Assembly: GCA_003116975.1 (NCBI GenBank) | Contig: BGKB01000049.1 | Coordinates: forward strand, 310,001 to 374,000 | From: Aurantiochytrium sp. KH105 | Taxonomy: Eukaryota; Sar; Bigyra; Thraustochytrida; Thraustochytriidae | DNA: 64,000 nucleotides | Reading direction: 5' to 3' | Shown here: positions 9,421 to 18,260 of the stretch, piece after piece | Numbering within the stretch: position 1 is the stretch's first letter | How the letters are laid out: every line of letters starts with the position of its first letter | Made by a program: the position numbers and the translations under genes | The notes under the pieces: generated by a model | What the model was told of the DNA's origin: nothing | What the model saw: only the letters and a program-made list of their open reading frames with translations | The model's database searches: none

Positions 9421-12400
9421 ATGGGGGCTGTCCTAAGGGCGATTGGCGCGCTCCTGCTCCTGTCTGCCACCACGGTCAAGCGCGGGTTCGCAGCGACGCC
9501 CGCCAAGGTTCGCGTGGGCGTCTTTGTCGAGGTCACGGGCCCGAGCGACGATGACCAGAGCTGGAAGTCAGTCCTGGCGGCAGCCGCGCTTGCCACCTCG
9601 CACTTCAACGAGCGAGATGACAGCATTATTCAAGACTTTGTCGATGTAGGAAATTGTGCGCCAGACCTCGACACGGTTCTCATCCGCGTAACAAACTGCG
9701 CGCAAGGAGCGCTCGAGGACCACATCTTGCAAAATGGTTTGCACATTGTTGTAGGAGGAGACGTTTGCACCGATGACACAGATGCCGATGCCGCCTTGGC
9801 CTTGGCCGCCGATGCTGTCGAACTTCCGTTCCTTGCCCTCGATAGCCTTCGGCCTCGAGACGTGAGCGAGGGCACAAATGAGAGAGACGACGAAGCGCTC
9901 AGCATGACTGCGCCCACGCACGCCTCGGCAAACGCAATTGTTGACATGTACGCAAGCCTCGGCCATACAAACATTGTCTTTCTCTACGAAGACGGCCAAG
10001 CAGGGCGCGCCTGGCGAGAAAGTCTCGAGCGCGCAACCTTGCGTTCGCAAACGCTAAAGATTCTTTCTCTTAGGATCGACCCCGATAACACGGAAACCAT
10101 TGGGGTGGCTCTGAACGCAGCTCAACGAAGCGGGCTACGATCCATCTTCGCCGCGGTCGGAGCCGACACAGTTTCGGAACTTCTGCAAGGCGCCAACCAG
10201 CAAGATATGCTTGGGCCAAAGTGGCTCTGGGTGTTTACCGACATGGTTAGCCTTGAGACATTACAGCTCTCAGGACAGCCGCTCCAAGGTTCACTCTTTG
10301 TGGAAAGAGGTGGTCTGGAAAACAGCATCCATCAGGATCGAAGAGAATGGGAGCTTTTAGCGCAGTGGTTTGACAACAGCTTTCCGGAGGCGATCGAAGC
10401 GCTCGTCAATGCTTCCGGATACGAGGTAGACTTGGCTCTAGGCGATGCTGCAAGCCTTGCATTTGACGCAATCAGCGCCATTGGTCTCAGTCTATGCGCG
10501 GGAGGAGGCGAACCAGCGATGAGCGGCTTCGCCAAGACCTTTTTTCACGGTACCTCGGGACTTGTCGTATTTGATGAATACGGCCGTCGCTTAGCGGCTT
10601 CGATGACCCTCTTTCTTCGAAACATTGCTGAGGGCGACGATTTAGGGATGCGCCAAATCTACCTCGGTGAATGGGTTGGTGAAACCTGGGTGTTTTCGCA
10701 AAACGCAACGTTTGCAAATGGACTGCAGACGCCTCCGCGCGATGGGACCAGCATTTTGACTCCCTCTTGGCCCAATGCTTCGGGCTACTATCTTGGCAAT
10801 CTTCAAGAGCCCTCGTGCTGGGTCACCTATAGTGATCCTCAGCATGCAAAGTACAACCAAGGCAAGGCGATCTTGCTGCCGTCGTGTCCGCAGGGGCTAC
10901 AGATGACGACTACTGTAGACGGTCCATCGACGGACAAGGCGGGCCCATCCATTCGTGCAAACGTTCGTCTCGAGGTTGGCTCAGACGCATGTCCGAACGA
11001 AATTGGCGACTGCGAAGCGGCTGTCATTTCCCCAGAGACCGCCTTTGCGAGTCAACTTCCGACGGTACAGGTGCGGGCCTGCAAACAGTCCCAGCGTCAC
11101 TACTGTTCTCCTGTGCTGACGGAGGATGGAAGCACGCTGAGCGATCCTCGAAGCGATGCTGTTGCGTTCACGCTTCTCAGCGAAAGCTCTTCCTACACTG
11201 CGCAAATCAACTATACTTTAGAGGGCGACGATGCTGTTGTCCTTGTGCACAGCCAAATAGTGACCCGCGACGGTGCTCGCTATAGCATTGCGAGCGTCAT
11301 CAGCCAATCTGGCGGCAGCTCTTCTTCCCCGTCTCTTCCCGACGCGCCGCGAGAGGATTCCTACGCGCAGAGCGACAGGGTTATATGTAAATCATTCGGA
11401 AAAACTCAGGGCTGCCCAGAAGGCCTTGCACTCGAAGTCGAATTCGCAGCGACACCAAAGAAGGATGACGGCGCTACGCGAGTCAAAGACAGCCCAACGA
11501 GTCTTTTGGCAGGTGTGCCTCGCGTAGTGCGTTTGCGGGTCGATCTTGGGAGCGTGACAGCGTCCGAGTGGACTTCGCTCGCCACCGCTGATCTCGTGTA
11601 TTGCGGATCCGGAGCATCTTCGTGCACGTCAGAAAATATTGTGGAACTTGTCACCATGCACGCTGTCTCCTCTCCCTCTCCTTCTTCTGCGTCAGACGAT
11701 AAAATTTACGAGGGTTCGCTCTTCATTCCAACGTCTGGTGACTTCATGGTCATGGTATCAGCATCTCTCGCCGACGCGGATGATGCGCAGCGCATTACAG
11801 CATCTCGAACGATCGCCGTACATGTTATGGCATCCGAGGGAATCCATCTGGCTACTTCGCAGACGGCCTTATCCTCAAAAATTTCGCAGCATGGATACCA
11901 CGTCGGAAACTTCGACGAAAGTATCTGTTGGAAAGCAGCCGTGCCCTCGGGCATGTTGTACTCAGTGCTTGAAACTTTAAAGCTCGTGAGTGAGCAGGAG
12001 CCAATATGCCCCCGCGGTGTCCGTCTCGAATTTACAGGACGACCAAAGAGGCTAACGAGACGATCAGAACTTGACGCTTTTCCTGTCAGCGCCGAGGTAG
12101 AGCTTGGTTCGCCAGACTTTCCTGTGGCTCTTGGTGATCACGGAGAGTATCCTCTCTCCTACATTTACGGCGCAGACATTCCGCACGTGAATTTACATTT
12201 TTGCGATCGAGCAATCCGCTTTTGCACGCCCCTCCTGCGAGGCCTCGGATCTGATGTATACTCAACCACTGCTCCGGTTCAGTTCAGCCGCGAAGACAAG
12301 ACCTCGCCACTTCGATTTGCCTTTGAAAGCGAAGCTCTCAACCTCACCGAGGGAATGTACACGGTACTTGTGCACGCTCGCTTCTACTCCAACGAAGGCG

Positions 12401-13581
12401 CATTGCAATGGGACGTTGCCACAGCCTTTCCCCTCGAGGTGGGCGACACAGCTACAGATGACCTCTCGCTCATCCCGCGTACACTCTTCGTCGTCGGGCT
12501 TGGAGCTGTTGGTCTGCTTTTGCTTGTCACAGGTAGCCTGGCAATTTGGGTTGTCCGAAATCGAGCGCATATCGTACTGCAAATTGCACAAGGCCGCTTC
12601 TTGGGCGTTTTTCTTGCAGGAATTTTCTTTATTGGGATCAACGTAGCTCTGCATGGAATCGAAGACTCTCCAGCGGACCGCGCGGACGCATCGGGGGGCA
12701 ACGCGTTGGCGGACGCAGGCTGCATGGGCAACATCGTGACGTATTGCCTTGGCTTTGTGTTGAGCTTTAGTCCGCTCTTCGCCAAACTTCGAAAGACACT
12801 TGCGGATTATCAAGGGCAGCCGTTGCGCCGTATCACCGTAACGAAACGGCAGCTCGTGCGAACGTGCGGATGTTTTCTGGGCCTCGATGCAGTCATTTGC
12901 TTCATTTGGATGCTCCACGACCCGCCTGTATTCTCGCGCAAAGACGTTGTCACAGACGCAATGGGCTTTCCAGTCAAGAGCTCGGGACAGTGTACATCGG
13001 CGCACTATACGACATACATTTTGCTGTTGCTCGCTATCCATGGCACGACAGCTACAATTGGAGCACTGTACGCATTTCGAACAATCAACTATAAGACCGC
13101 CTTTAGCGAGGCGCGTTATGTGAGTATCGCACTACTTGCGGCAATTGTACCCTATGCGTTCCTGGTGCCAATTCTCTTTCTGGTGGAAAGCTCTTCGTCG
13201 GCCCGTTTTGCTTTGGTCTCTGTCTTTGCGCTTGTCAGCAGCTTCACAGCACTCTTTATCGTGTTTTTCCCCAAGCTCGTCTTCGTGCAGGGATCCAAGA
13301 CCAACGCTTTGCGCCGGTCTTTGGAAATTGACGAAACGTACGAGGCCAAGGTGAGCCCCGTCAATTCGCCGGCTGGATCTCCACATCATCCTTTTCCGGC
13401 CAAACGGCAGACGGCCCAACCTCAATCGGAACAGCGGCCCAAGACGTTGGGTTTTGCAGTGACTCCCGTTGATGGGCTCTCCACACTGTCAATTCGGCCC
13501 ATTGCCTCGGACTGGATTGACCCCGACTCCGACGATGATGACCAGGCAAATCTTGAACCCATTTACAAGTCCGCGATCTAG
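9421..13581 (+). CDS. Class C (GABA-B/metabotropic-like) G-protein-coupled receptor
   Basis: 1386 residues, one exon. An N-terminal signal peptide (about residues 1-24, hydrophobic GALLLLSATT) is followed by a periplasmic-binding-type ligand domain, about 28-420. Three cysteine-bearing modules of about 180-200 residues follow. Each has a CP(Q/E/R)G(L/V) motif (C489, C665, C863) and, later in the module, a pair of cysteines; modules one and three also share a GY-x-x-GN start and a CW. The seven-helix domain spans about 1020-1290 and includes the class C hallmark around CLGFVLSFSPLFAKLRK, the third helix and its intracellular edge. The Ser/Pro-rich cytoplasmic tail ends in acidic residues. The ligand is unknown; GABA-B-like receptors sense amino acids or related small molecules. 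The ATG at 9421 was chosen because the signal peptide begins there. It is tail-to-tail with the glycosyltransferase gene, 75 bp away. Confidence 0.85.
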   Translation: MGAVLRAIGALLLLSATTVKRGFAATPAKVRVGVFVEVTGPSDDDQSWKSVLAAAALATSHFNERDDSIIQDFVDVGNCAPDLDTVLIRVTNCAQGALEDHILQNGLHIVVGGDVCTDDTDADAALALAADAVELPFLALDSLRPRDVSEGTNERDDEALSMTAPTHASANAIVDMYASLGHTNIVFLYEDGQAGRAWRESLERATLRSQTLKILSLRIDPDNTETIGVALNAAQRSGLRSIFAAVGADTVSELLQGANQQDMLGPKWLWVFTDMVSLETLQLSGQPLQGSLFVERGGLENSIHQDRREWELLAQWFDNSFPEAIEALVNASGYEVDLALGDAASLAFDAISAIGLSLCAGGGEPAMSGFAKTFFHGTSGLVVFDEYGRRLAASMTLFLRNIAEGDDLGMRQIYLGEWVGETWVFSQNATFANGLQTPPRDGTSILTPSWPNASGYYLGNLQEPSCWVTYSDPQHAKYNQGKAILLPSCPQGLQMTTTVDGPSTDKAGPSIRANVRLEVGSDACPNEIGDCEAAVISPETAFASQLPTVQVRACKQSQRHYCSPVLTEDGSTLSDPRSDAVAFTLLSESSSYTAQINYTLEGDDAVVLVHSQIVTRDGARYSIASVISQSGGSSSSPSLPDAPREDSYAQSDRVICKSFGKTQGCPEGLALEVEFAATPKKDDGATRVKDSPTSLLAGVPRVVRLRVDLGSVTASEWTSLATADLVYCGSGASSCTSENIVELVTMHAVSSPSPSSASDDKIYEGSLFIPTSGDFMVMVSASLADADDAQRITASRTIAVHVMASEGIHLATSQTALSSKISQHGYHVGNFDESICWKAAVPSGMLYSVLETLKLVSEQEPICPRGVRLEFTGRPKRLTRRSELDAFPVSAEVELGSPDFPVALGDHGEYPLSYIYGADIPHVNLHFCDRAIRFCTPLLRGLGSDVYSTTAPVQFSREDKTSPLRFAFESEALNLTEGMYTVLVHARFYSNEGALQWDVATAFPLEVGDTATDDLSLIPRTLFVVGLGAVGLLLLVTGSLAIWVVRNRAHIVLQIAQGRFLGVFLAGIFFIGINVALHGIEDSPADRADASGGNALADAGCMGNIVTYCLGFVLSFSPLFAKLRKTLADYQGQPLRRITVTKRQLVRTCGCFLGLDAVICFIWMLHDPPVFSRKDVVTDAMGFPVKSSGQCTSAHYTTYILLLLAIHGTTATIGALYAFRTINYKTAFSEARYVSIALLAAIVPYAFLVPILFLVESSSSARFALVSVFALVSSFTALFIVFFPKLVFVQGSKTNALRRSLEIDETYEAKVSPVNSPAGSPHHPFPAKRQTAQPQSEQRPKTLGFAVTPVDGLSTLSIRPIASDWIDPDSDDDDQANLEPIYKSAI

Positions 13582-13656
13582 CTGACCTGGCCAATCAGTG
13601 ATTTTTCCTCATTTTCTACTCCAGTTGTGTTTATGCAAATACCAACAGCTACCTCA

Positions 13657-15630
13657 CTACTTAACGAAAGCAAGGTACTTTGCGGTCATTGACGCGAGAC
13701 TAAATTTCCGGGCTGTCTTTCGCGCACCGATGGAAAGCACATCTCGCATCTTTAGAGCAAGTTGTACGCCGCGCGCGAGACCGTGACCACTGACTTCATC
13801 AACGAGGATGCCGTTGACGCCATGCTCCAGGTAGTCCGAGACTCCACCTGCGCCAAAACTCACGAGCGGTATTCCAAGGGCCATAGCTTCAATATTGACA
13901 ATGCAAAATGTCTCGGTCTCAGATGTGGAAGGATTCACGATGACGTACATGCGAGCCATCATGAACGGCAAGGCGTCTCCGTGGAGCATGCCTGTAAAGT
14001 GTATCTTGTGCTGCACGCCAAGTTTGCGCGCGAGCATGCGAAGCGAGGAAAACATTGATCCGTCTCCGACAATGACGAAGTCGCATGCAGTAGTGTGCAA
14101 CTTTGTCACCATGTCGATAAATAGTCCTGCAGACTTTTCGGGCTCGAGACGCGCAACAAAGCCGATCACGCAACGCGGAGGCAGCCTGACGTTTTGCGCA
14201 ATAGCAAAACGGTCGAGGTCAGCGCCTGGATAAATTACCATTTTAGCGCCGGCGAGACGCTTCACTGAAGTTTCACGAAGCGTAGCCCGCGAGGGGGCAA
14301 CAACAATATCTGGGCTGATCTCGGGGTGCGGGTCCGTATTTGGCAAGTCCATGATGATGCGCCCAATACCTGCCAGACGCGCTGTCTCTACGAGGAGAAC
14401 GTCTGTAAATTCCTTGCTGTTTGCAAAAAAGAGAATGTCAGCGCCTTCAAAGGCTCCAACCATGCGACGAATAAGATCCACTCCAAATGCAGGGAGATAA
14501 AAGGTACATTGGCGATGCAGCAAAGCTGAGCACTGCGTTCTGCATGATTGCCCGGTGCACTGTAGTCTTGCCGTGAGGCTCTTGATCGAGTCTACGAGAA
14601 CGCGAAGAAGCTTCGCGAGTGGAATGTCTTCGCGTGGCACGCTCAGCTCAAGTGGAACGTGATCGAACCAAGCGCCTACTTCCTCAAGAATATTAAGGAA
14701 TGGTCCGTGATGCTGACCGTGTTTGTGGCCTCGGTCAGTAAAGCTCACAAATGTTGATTTGACGCTTGCTTTCTGTTGGAGCGCGCGTAAAAGGCTCGAC
14801 CAAATGACTTTCTGACCGTCCCAGTTCAGTGTGCCCACCAAGACGACCTGCATCGTGCTTTTGCCCGTGACGATGGTTGTCTCGAAATTTTCCAATGCCT
14901 CATGTGCTCCCCCTTCGAGCTCAATTTCGCCCCCAATGCCTAGACGTGCTATACTAGAAGGGGTCGTCTCAAGCATGAAGAGCGGAATCGGAGAGAGAGA
15001 ACCCGCGCGGATCTGAAAACTGTGTGTTCCAGGAAGAATTTGATGCAAGGTGACAAGGCCCGAGCAGTCGCCTGAATCCTTTTCACACGAGAGTCCAGCA
15101 TCGATTGGGACCCACGATGCACTACGCTTCATGTGGCGTATGAATACACTCGCATGTTTCTGGGCAACAGGAGCACAGTCATAGAGAGCAAATTTTAGCA
15201 CAACTGGCGCATCCTCTGGTCTTATCGTTGCGCCGAAGCGCGGTGAGATGCGCTCGAAGCGACAAGATGGGCTTTTCTTCATTGAAGCGGTGGACGGTGC
15301 AGCCGGGCGCCACCAAATTCGTCTAAAATTCACTTCGTCGGCGTCGCGAATGTGGAACTCGTTCGTCTCGTCCGATATTGGGGCGTTAAAGCGCATGTCC
15401 CTCTGCGCGCGCATACAGGACGTCTGACCGGATGAGGTGATCAAACAGACGCTGTCTCCTGCATCCTCAGCAGCACGAAGGTCTCTCCACCCCTGCACCT
15501 GGACTTGCACGGTTTCCAGGCCGGCCACCGCTCGTAGTAATATCGCAGCAAACGCCCAAGCCCATGGTCGCTTTCTCGAGCGAGAGCCTTTGCTCTCACG
15601 CGGTGCACGTTGACGCGAGCGGCAGCGCAT
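13657..15630 (-). CDS. GT4-family (group 1) glycosyltransferase, signal-anchored
   Basis: 657 residues from the first ATG at 15630; a GTG 17 codons upstream is in frame but unlikely to be used. A very basic N-terminus leads into a hydrophobic stretch (AWAFAAILLRAVAG, about residues 24-37), a type II signal anchor or signal peptide, so the enzyme probably acts in the ER/Golgi lumen. Residues 40-260 match nothing I recognise. From about 260 a GT-B fold is visible. The C-terminal nucleotide-sugar domain has GFVARLEPEKS, then FVIVGDGS, and the E-x7-E signature in ETFCIVNIEAMALGIPL near residue 577, followed by the GG and D positions typical of GT4. Donor and acceptor cannot be told from sequence. 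It is divergent from the HORMA gene. Confidence 0.85.
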   Translation of the reverse strand: MRCRSRQRAPRESKGSRSRKRPWAWAFAAILLRAVAGLETVQVQVQGWRDLRAAEDAGDSVCLITSSGQTSCMRAQRDMRFNAPISDETNEFHIRDADEVNFRRIWWRPAAPSTASMKKSPSCRFERISPRFGATIRPEDAPVVLKFALYDCAPVAQKHASVFIRHMKRSASWVPIDAGLSCEKDSGDCSGLVTLHQILPGTHSFQIRAGSLSPIPLFMLETTPSSIARLGIGGEIELEGGAHEALENFETTIVTGKSTMQVVLVGTLNWDGQKVIWSSLLRALQQKASVKSTFVSFTDRGHKHGQHHGPFLNILEEVGAWFDHVPLELSVPREDIPLAKLLRVLVDSIKSLTARLQCTGQSCRTQCSALLHRQCTFYLPAFGVDLIRRMVGAFEGADILFFANSKEFTDVLLVETARLAGIGRIIMDLPNTDPHPEISPDIVVAPSRATLRETSVKRLAGAKMVIYPGADLDRFAIAQNVRLPPRCVIGFVARLEPEKSAGLFIDMVTKLHTTACDFVIVGDGSMFSSLRMLARKLGVQHKIHFTGMLHGDALPFMMARMYVIVNPSTSETETFCIVNIEAMALGIPLVSFGAGGVSDYLEHGVNGILVDEVSGHGLARGVQLALKMRDVLSIGARKTARKFSLASMTAKYLAFVK

Positions 15631-16074
15631 AGCCTCGCCGATCGGCTTCACGCTTTGCGGCGCGCCAGCGCCAACGCACACGGCCTGGGCGCGCGAGATC
15701 GTTTAGATTTTTGTCCATGACATTCGCAGGTCTTTGGCGAAATCAACGCCATCTCACCAGCCGAGGAAAATGGGTTGCGCACCTTAGAAAAAGGGTTGTT
15801 CACGGCCAAAGCCAAAGTTCGAATTCAAATCCAAAGTTAAATTCAAATTCAAATTCAAATTCAAAACTCTAAAACCCTCAGCGGTCGAGCGACTTGCGAG
15901 GAGCGTGAGGGAGAGCAGCACGAGACGTGTATCGTGGAGAGAGGAAGGTGGAGTGGGAGAGAGCTTGTGCGCCAAAAGTTTGCAAGCTTTTCGGGTGCGT
16001 CGACAAACAAATCGTCGTGGCGGGAAATTGCACTGTGCAACCTTCTCAAACAAGAAGAGGAGAAAAATTTGAAA
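15631..16074. promoter_or_regulatory. Divergent promoter between glycosyltransferase and HORMA genes
   Basis: 444 bp between two start codons on opposite strands. It includes a short AAATTC hexamer array (15839-15866) and AT-rich flanks. No gene is seen. The two genes probably share regulatory DNA. Confidence 0.5.
15839..15866. repeat. AAATTC hexamer array
   Basis: Four to five tandem copies of AAATTC inside the divergent promoter region; a degenerate form continues to the left. Confidence 0.85.
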
Positions 16075-17873
16075 ATGCAAGCGATAAGGCCCAAGCAAGA
16101 TGTCAAGCAGCAAACAATTGCTTCCCTTAAGACCAGCACGGCAGCAGTAAGGTACGTGCGCCGACCCTTGATGCTTTTTCTCCCCAGTGACAGGTGAACA
16201 CTAATCTGGTAAGCGTTCACAGGAACAGTATCCGTATCATGACCTCCGCGGTTGCCTTTCAAAGAAGTCTTTTCCCGCTCGAGGACTTCAAGGACCGTGA
16301 CTACGTACGTTTCTTGTTGCATTGCGCACGATCAAGAAAGTTGATCTGACCATGGTTGGCCTATTCGATTTTGTGCTGACTCGATCTCTTGCCCAGTGTG
16401 GGATCGATTTGAAAATTCTCAACCCGGCGCGCAAGGACAGTGGCGCCAAAATGTTCATGGACTATCTGGAAAAGGGTGTATTCGACGCCTTTCAAAAGGG
16501 TTTTGTCGACCGCATTATGCTCAACATCCACGACGCTGATCCTTTGGACACCGTACGTTTTTTTTTTCGGCTTTGGTTGGAGGGGAGGGGGGAAGGTGGC
16601 AAGCTTGTCTCCAGGTAGTCTTCTGCGTTGTGAACCAGTGAAAGACTGATGAATGAAGCCCTGTTATATCGTCACGCACCCGATAGGTGAGCAGCATCGT
16701 TGAATCTTACGCCTTTCGAGTCGACTATGACAAAGGCCGCATCATTTCAGAAGAGCCTGAGAGTGAGATTGCTAAGGCGATGCGCAAAACAAGCAAGGAT
16801 CTTGCGGCGTCGACGTCGGCAACGAGAATGACTCGAGATCAAGTCGTTCAACAGACTCGAGCTCTGATCAAGACACTCACAAGCACCATGGCTGGACTGC
16901 CGGTACGTTTAATCTCGCCTCCGTATTTCCACGCATATCCATATGACGGGCGAAACGACTAAATGGCTGATCGAGGAATTGATTGGATGTCTGACTCTCT
17001 GACAATGAACCAACCAAAATCGTCATCAGCCTCTACCCGACGCCAAGTGGATTACCTTTTACCTTACATACCACGACCACACTCCGGAGTCGTATGAGCC
17101 CCCGCTCTTTGAGAGCGCAAGTTCTGGCCCCGTGCCCGTCGTAAGTACTCATCAACCTCTCTCATGCGATGATCTGTCCTTGGAGACATGCGAGCTGACC
17201 CTTTTCGAATGCTGCGCAGTTCAAGTCCCCGGTGGCCACCTTGCGCCAAGGAGGTGCCGACACCGGCTACCACGCAATGGAAGTCAAAGTGCGTTCCTGC
17301 AGCGAGGCCCACGAAGAGCACAAAGATGACAAGCCACTACGAACGAAAAAGATTGTAGTGAGCGCGGAAGATTGCGAACTTGATGATCAAGACGACGAGG
17401 AGGAGGAAGCGGACCAACTTGCATCTTCATTCTTTGACAAAACACGCATTACTCCCGCTCATCAAAGCGATGACACCGCAAGCGAGTCAAGCGGGTCGCA
17501 AACACAAGGGGCGAGAGCTCCTTGGGGCAAGAAGAAAGAGCGCATGTATGCCTCGTTTGCCCGATCGCTTCGAGCCAAGAAACGTTTTCTGAGCCCGAGA
17601 GCAGCGCTCAAGCAAACAGAGTGGGCAACATCTCTGGATGCAGCATTGCAGGCTGAGTTTCTTGCACGCTACGAGGCTGAGCTTGAGCCATTGGCTCGTC
17701 CGCCTCTTGCGGAGCGTGAGCTGACACCAGCAACGGATCCTGCTCGTGCTGTTTGGTCACAGAACAGCTTCGAAAGCGAGCGCGAGAACGTCCCAAAGTT
17801 GTCTCGCTCGAAGCGTCCTCTCCGCTGCCCGTCGAACGCAGGTAAAGCCCCACAAAAGCGCCGTCGTCATTGA
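16075..17873 (+). CDS. HORMA-domain meiotic chromosome-axis protein (Hop1/HORMAD-like, 6 exons)
   Basis: Join of 16075-16151, 16223-16304, 16397-16552, 16687-16902, 17030-17140 and 17220-17873; 431 residues. All five introns (71, 92, 134, 127 and 79 bp) begin GTACGT or GTAAGT and end in CAG or TAG. The first has phase 2, the other four phase 0. The spliced product reads as a HORMA domain over about residues 8-230: the SLFP.EDF..RDY turn, then LKIL, an ESYAFRVDYD strand like the ECYQFKF of HORMAD1/Hop1, and PLPDAKWITFYLTY..HTPESYEPP, the typical end of the domain. The tail is acidic, then Lys/Arg-rich with a terminal KAPQKRRRH nuclear signal. No zinc finger is visible. Hop1/HORMAD proteins coat meiotic axes and promote double-strand breaks and homologue bias, so this suggests a meiotic programme. 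The frame upstream of 16075 has no ATG. Confidence 0.85.
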
Positions 17874-18260
17874 TTACAATTTGCAAAGCTTGCCAGCGTT
17901 TGAATTTTTCTTTTTGTTCTTCTTCCGAGTCTGGCCGGGTCTGCTTCTTGCTTGGCTGGCTTGCTGACTGCCAGGCGAGCTGAAGAGTCCAGGCAGGAGG
18001 CGCAAGGGAAGAAATTAAACACACTGCTCAGTGCCACATCGCCGAGATAGTACTACTAGTTGCACTGACACGGGCTCCGAAATGCGCGCCAACGGAACAT
18101 TGGAAAAATTGAAACATGAAAAAAAAATTGTGGTACACACCGTTTTGGTCGGAAACCTTGGCGACGCAGGCAAAGCCTTGGTGCACCTCTTGCAGCTGCG
18201 CGCGCGCGCGACGTTGGCGCGTGCCCGCCTGGCGAGGCGAAGCCTCAGCCGCAAGGCGCG
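17874..18260. other. Spacer between HORMA and SFI1/ankyrin genes
   Basis: 387 bp with no gene seen. It is T-rich just after the HORMA stop, consistent with a 3' end, then GC-rich with a short GCGC run near 18197-18208. Confidence 0.4.
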
